Below, piece by piece: positions 6,408 through 9,679 of a stretch of DNA of 9,679 nucleotides. The notes under the pieces were generated by a model. The model was not told where the DNA came from and did no database searches. It saw only the letters and a program-made list of their open reading frames with translations. The position numbers and the translations under genes were made by a program. This DNA comes from Pseudomonadota bacterium (lineage in GTDB: Bacteria; Pseudomonadota; Alphaproteobacteria; Acetobacterales; Acetobacteraceae): contig JAJZHU010000074.1 in assembly GCA_021798375.1 (NCBI GenBank), positions 1 through 9,679 on the forward strand, read 5' to 3'. Each line of letters opens with the position of its first letter. Within the stretch, counting starts at the first letter, position 1.

Positions 6408-8009
6408 ATGACGGACGGGGAATATGATTACATCATTGTTGGAGGCGGGTCCTCCGGTTGTGTCGTGGCAAGCCGGCTCAGCGAAGATCCGAATGTTCGG
6501 GTGCTGTTGCTCGAGGAAGGTCCGACGGACAAGATTTTTTACGTCCGCGCCCCGGCCGGTTTTTTCAAATTGCTCGGTTCCAAGCGGAGCCAAGTCTATG
6601 CCACCGAATCGCAACCAAACGCCCGGGGGCGCACTCTTTATGTGCCGCAAGGGCGCGTGCTGGGAGGTGGCAGCTCGATCAATGCCATGGCCTATATTCG
6701 CGGCGATCGGGCAGATTATGACGGCTGGCGCGACAATGGCTGTCCCGGCTGGGGCTGGGATGACATGTTGCCGTATTTCAAAAAGCAAGAAGCCAACCAG
6801 CGGCTGTCAACTCCCCTGCATGGAACGACCGGCCCGATCAAGGTGTCCGATCCGCCTTCGCATCATACATTCAGCGATGCGGTGGTTCGCGCCGCTCAAG
6901 AGATCGGCATCCCATACTCAGGCGACTTTAACGGCACCAGCCAGCTTGGCACGGGATTCTATCAGGCGACTATGGGCGGCGGCGAGCGCAGCAGCAGCGC
7001 CTCGGGTTATTTGTGGCCTGCCCTGCAGCGCTCCAAGAATCTTACCTTGCGCCTCAATTCCCAGGTCACGCGCGTCATCTTTAATGGAAGACGCGCCACA
7101 GGCGTCAATGTTCGTGCCGAAGGCGGCGGCGAAATCACGCTATCGGCAAAGCGGGGGGTGGTGGTTACCGCCGGTGCCTTGGCGACGCCGAAAATTCTCA
7201 TGCTATCGGGTGTTGGCCCTGCGGCGCATCTGGCGAAAATGGGCATCCCTCTGGTGTATGACGCACCCGACGTCGGCGGCAATTTCCACGATCATTTGAT
7301 GGTGCCGACGTTCGCGCAAACCAAACAACCCATCAGCTACGCCGGCGAAGAGAAAGGGCTGCGCGCCATCAGGAATTATCTGCAATGGCGCCTTTTTCGC
7401 ACTGGGCCGCTGACTTCGAATGGGGCCGAGTGCGGTGGTTTTGTGGATACCAACGGTGACGGACGCGCAGATCTGCAACTGATATGTTCGCCGTTGCTGA
7501 TGGGCGACGTCGATCGCGCGCCATTGCCAGGGCACGGCATTACCCTCAACGCGCAGTATCTGCGCCCCAAGTCGCGCGGCATGGTCCGGCTGCGCAGCCC
7601 CAACGATCATGATCCGATCATGTTCCACGCCAATTATTTGTCCGAGCAACAAGACGTCGATACGCTTGTCAGCGGGGTCAAGCTTGCCCGCAAATTATTG
7701 CGGGCGCCGTCGCTGGCCGCTATCGTATCGGCGGAGCTTAAGCCCGGGCCGCAAGATAATATCTCGGATTCAGCCATTGAAGACCATGTGCGCACTTACG
7801 CCATGACTGTTTATCATCCGGTGGGAACCTGTCGCATGGGTTCGGACGACCGGTCGGTGGTAACGCCTGAACTGGCCGTCCGCGGACTGGAGAATTTTTA
7901 TATCGGCGATTCTTCGGTGATGCCGAGTATTCCGAGCGGAAATACCAATGCGACTACCGTGGTGATTGGCGAGCGCTGCGCCGAGTTCATCATGAATTCC
8001 AGAGCGTGA
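6408..8009 (+). CDS. GMC-family FAD-dependent alcohol dehydrogenase/oxidase
   Basis: A 533-residue glucose-methanol-choline flavoprotein, the usual length of the bacterial choline dehydrogenase-like branch. FAD is bound by the N-terminal Rossmann motif GGGSSG (12-17) and probably Glu36. GMC signature 1 lies at 82-99 (GRVLGGGSSINAMAYIRG) and signature 2 at 256-270 (GALATPKILMLSGVG). The active-site pair is probably His470 (YHPVGTCRMG) and Asn514 (SGNTNATT); the 44-residue spacing matches His466 and Asn510 of choline oxidase. No signal peptide or haem motif is seen, so it is probably cytoplasmic or peripheral, passing electrons to oxygen or a quinone carrier. It oxidises a primary or secondary alcohol; the substrate is unknown. 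Polyethylene-glycol dehydrogenase (PegA) and lignin-dimer alcohol oxidases of sphingomonads are family members of similar size. It heads the three-gene row and has a strong ribosome binding site. Confidence 0.94.
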   Translation: MTDGEYDYIIVGGGSSGCVVASRLSEDPNVRVLLLEEGPTDKIFYVRAPAGFFKLLGSKRSQVYATESQPNARGRTLYVPQGRVLGGGSSINAMAYIRGDRADYDGWRDNGCPGWGWDDMLPYFKKQEANQRLSTPLHGTTGPIKVSDPPSHHTFSDAVVRAAQEIGIPYSGDFNGTSQLGTGFYQATMGGGERSSSASGYLWPALQRSKNLTLRLNSQVTRVIFNGRRATGVNVRAEGGGEITLSAKRGVVVTAGALATPKILMLSGVGPAAHLAKMGIPLVYDAPDVGGNFHDHLMVPTFAQTKQPISYAGEEKGLRAIRNYLQWRLFRTGPLTSNGAECGGFVDTNGDGRADLQLICSPLLMGDVDRAPLPGHGITLNAQYLRPKSRGMVRLRSPNDHDPIMFHANYLSEQQDVDTLVSGVKLARKLLRAPSLAAIVSAELKPGPQDNISDSAIEDHVRTYAMTVYHPVGTCRMGSDDRSVVTPELAVRGLENFYIGDSSVMPSIPSGNTNATTVVIGERCAEFIMNSRA

Positions 8010-8044
8010 TTGCCACACACATCGAAAAATAGGAGTAGAACTTC

Positions 8045-8803
8045 ATGAATGATGTTCTCGCGAGCTTTTCCCCAACCCTCTATCGCGGCCGCAAAGTCGT
8101 CGTGTCCGGAGGCTCGAGCGGACTGGGCCTCGCCGTTGCGCAAGGATTTGCCGGGCTGGGCGCAGATGTCATCGCAACCGGCAGTTCAGCGGCCAAGCTG
8201 GAACACGCCAGGAAATTGCCGGAGAATGCCGGTATTTCGTTTCAGCGTCTTGATGTCAGAGATACCGAGGCGGTGAAGGCATTTTTTTCCAGCCTTACGC
8301 AGCTCGATGTTTTGGTGAATGCCCAGGGTACCGCGCAACCGGTGGAAGAGTGGAACGAAAAAGCGTTTATGGACGTGATGGATGTGAATCTGAACAGCGT
8401 TCTGCGCCTGGCGATGGCCGCCAAGCCGTTGCTTGAAATCTCGCGCGGGTCGATATTGAATGTTGCGTCCATGCTAAGCTATTTGATGGATGTCATTGTT
8501 CCCGCCTATACAACAAGCAAAACTGGCCTGTTGGGATTGACGCGGGTGATGGCTCATAAATTTGGACCGGAAGGCATTCGTGTCAATGCCATCGCTCCCG
8601 GCTATCATCGCACCGAATTGACCAAGGCCATGTGGAGCGATCCTGTGGGGGCGGAAAAATTCGCCAACCACGCGGCGCTGAAACGCTGGGGCGAAGCCGA
8701 GGATATCGTCGGCGCCGTGTTGTTTCTGTCTTCACCGGCGGCGGCCTTTATTACCGGAACATGTCTGCCGGTCGATGGCGGCTATGTGTCGGGCAATGTT
8801 TGA
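8045..8803 (+). CDS. Short-chain dehydrogenase/reductase with variant NAQG motif
   Basis: A 252-residue classical SDR, starting 35 bases after the GMC gene with AGGAG at 8031-8035. The cofactor motif reads SGGSSGLG (21-28), with Ser in place of the usual Thr. The second strand ends in TGSS (45-48) without the acidic residue typical of NAD-specific enzymes, so NADP use is possible. The NNAG motif is replaced by NAQG (91-94). The catalytic set is intact: Asn114, Ser141, Tyr154 and Lys158 (YTTSK). VDGG is present near the C-terminus. It would oxidise or reduce a hydroxyl/keto group of the pathway intermediate, in step with the flanking GMC and hydroxyacid dehydrogenase genes. It differs clearly from the SDR at 4149 in these motifs, so the two are not a recent duplication. 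Substrate unknown. Confidence 0.92.
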   Translation: MNDVLASFSPTLYRGRKVVVSGGSSGLGLAVAQGFAGLGADVIATGSSAAKLEHARKLPENAGISFQRLDVRDTEAVKAFFSSLTQLDVLVNAQGTAQPVEEWNEKAFMDVMDVNLNSVLRLAMAAKPLLEISRGSILNVASMLSYLMDVIVPAYTTSKTGLLGLTRVMAHKFGPEGIRVNAIAPGYHRTELTKAMWSDPVGAEKFANHAALKRWGEAEDIVGAVLFLSSPAAAFITGTCLPVDGGYVSGNV

Positions 8804-8846
8804 TGCGTGACCTATACTATTGGCCGCCGTTCGCCGGGGATGCGCC

Positions 8847-9679
8847 ATGAAACCATCTAACGCTGTCTCGATCGATGATCTGCGAGAAATGGCACGGCGC
8901 CATCTGCCACAACTGGTGTTCGATTATATTGAAGGTGGCGCTGAAGACGAGCGCGGGCTAAAACGCAACCTGGATAGTTTTGCGAAATATCGTCTGCTCC
9001 CGCGTTATCTGGTCGACGTATCGCAACGCGATCAGTCCGCCACTCTGTTCGGACGATCCTATGGCGGTGCATTCGGCATCGCGCCCGTTGGCTTAAGCGG
9101 ATTCGCGAGACCGGGTGCCGATCTGATGATGGCCAAGGCGGCGGCCACAGCGAATATTCCCTTCGTACTTTCCGGTGCAGGCTGTGCATCGATCGAAGAC
9201 GTGGCCCGCGTGGCGCCGCACCACACCTGGTATCAGCTTTACGTCGCTCGCGAGCAGAGAATTTCCGACGATATCGTAAAGCGCGCGCACGACGCCGGCA
9301 TCGATGTGCTGGTGCTGACCGTGGACACTCCCATTCGCGCCAAACGCGAGCGGGATATTCGCAATGGCTTTGTAATGCCGCCGCGTCTGACGATGCGGAG
9401 TCTTGTCGAGACGCTGTCTCATCCATCATGGTTACTGTCGATGGCCGTGGGCGGCATGCCGGTGTTCGGCACATGGGCGCCCTACTCGGGCAAGAATGCG
9501 GGTTCCAAAGAGACGGTGGCCATGTTCGCCTCGCAAATCCCTTTTACCCAGACATGGGAAAATGTGGATGCACTGCGGCGGATCTGGCCAGGCAAGCTGG
9601 TGATCAAGGGCATTCTGCATCCCGACGATGCATTGCGCGCCGCCGAATCCGGCGCCGATGGCATCGTAATTTCCAACCA
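8847..9679 (+). CDS. FMN-dependent alpha-hydroxy-acid dehydrogenase, 3' end outside window
   Basis: The first 277 codons plus two bases of a gene of the glycolate oxidase, L-lactate and mandelate dehydrogenase family, which oxidises 2-hydroxy acids to 2-oxo acids with FMN. Seen: Tyr27 in FDYIEGGAEDE, Tyr132 in YQLYV, TVDTP followed by the RAKRERD arginine cluster, and Lys254 in VIKGI. These match Tyr24, Tyr129 and Lys230 of spinach glycolate oxidase. The window ends after ISN with CA as the first two bases of codon 278, exactly where the catalytic His is expected. The longer segment between RNGF and the Lys resembles the membrane-associated loop of LldD and MdlB, so a membrane-bound lactate- or mandelate-type dehydrogenase is more likely than a soluble oxidase. 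GGGGA at 8836-8840 supports the ATG. It is the third gene of the row; the substrate is unknown. Confidence 0.92.
   Translation, partial: MKPSNAVSIDDLREMARRHLPQLVFDYIEGGAEDERGLKRNLDSFAKYRLLPRYLVDVSQRDQSATLFGRSYGGAFGIAPVGLSGFARPGADLMMAKAAATANIPFVLSGAGCASIEDVARVAPHHTWYQLYVAREQRISDDIVKRAHDAGIDVLVLTVDTPIRAKRERDIRNGFVMPPRLTMRSLVETLSHPSWLLSMAVGGMPVFGTWAPYSGKNAGSKETVAMFASQIPFTQTWENVDALRRIWPGKLVIKGILHPDDALRAAESGADGIVISN

Noticed and set aside
6243..6788. 181-codon minus-strand frame across the GMC start
   Set aside because: It covers the FAD-binding motif of the GMC gene in antisense and has no recognisable domain or ribosome binding site.
8857..9474. 205-codon minus-strand frame at the right end
   Set aside because: Antisense to the alpha-hydroxy-acid dehydrogenase, which has the expected FMN and active-site residues at family spacing.

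Overview
The window looks like an accessory catabolic region of a Gram-negative alphaproteobacterium, probably sphingomonad-like. The evidence is a TonB-dependent outer-membrane receptor with the EIVITA-type TonB box, terminal phenylalanine and plug motifs common in that group, moderate-to-high GC coding DNA, and several oxidoreductases with dedicated regulators. The taxonomic guess is inference; no RNA gene or marker gene is present to fix it.

Layout from left to right. Bases 1-410 hold a broken 3' remnant of a major facilitator transporter, with an in-frame stop and a frame change. An AT-rich leader (411-681) with repeated GCTGAT/ATCAGC half-sites precedes a complete TonB-dependent receptor (682-2817). 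Two hairpins follow it; the second is a perfect 16-bp stem with a T-rich tail and is a strong terminator. A LysR-type regulator (3068-3964) and an SDR oxidoreductase (4149-4910) lie on the same strand. After a roughly 300-base convergent gap comes an AraC-type regulator on the minus strand (5210-6166). It is divergent, across a 241-base control region with candidate operators, from a plus-strand gene row: GMC flavoprotein oxidoreductase (6408-8009), second SDR (8045-8803) and an FMN-dependent alpha-hydroxy-acid dehydrogenase (8847 to the window edge, incomplete).

How they may work together. The GMC, SDR and alpha-hydroxy-acid dehydrogenase genes are 35 and 43 bases apart and each has its own ribosome binding site, so they look like one operon controlled by the divergent AraC protein. 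The chemistry suggests stepwise oxidation of a hydroxylated compound: alcohol to aldehyde or ketone by GMC and SDR, and a 2-hydroxy acid to a 2-oxo acid by the FMN enzyme. The TonB receptor could import the substrate across the outer membrane. The combination of TonB receptor, AraC regulator and GMC alcohol dehydrogenase recalls the polyethylene-glycol (peg) loci of sphingomonads, but gene order and content differ and the substrate cannot be read from the sequence. No mobile element, tRNA, rRNA or CRISPR array was seen.
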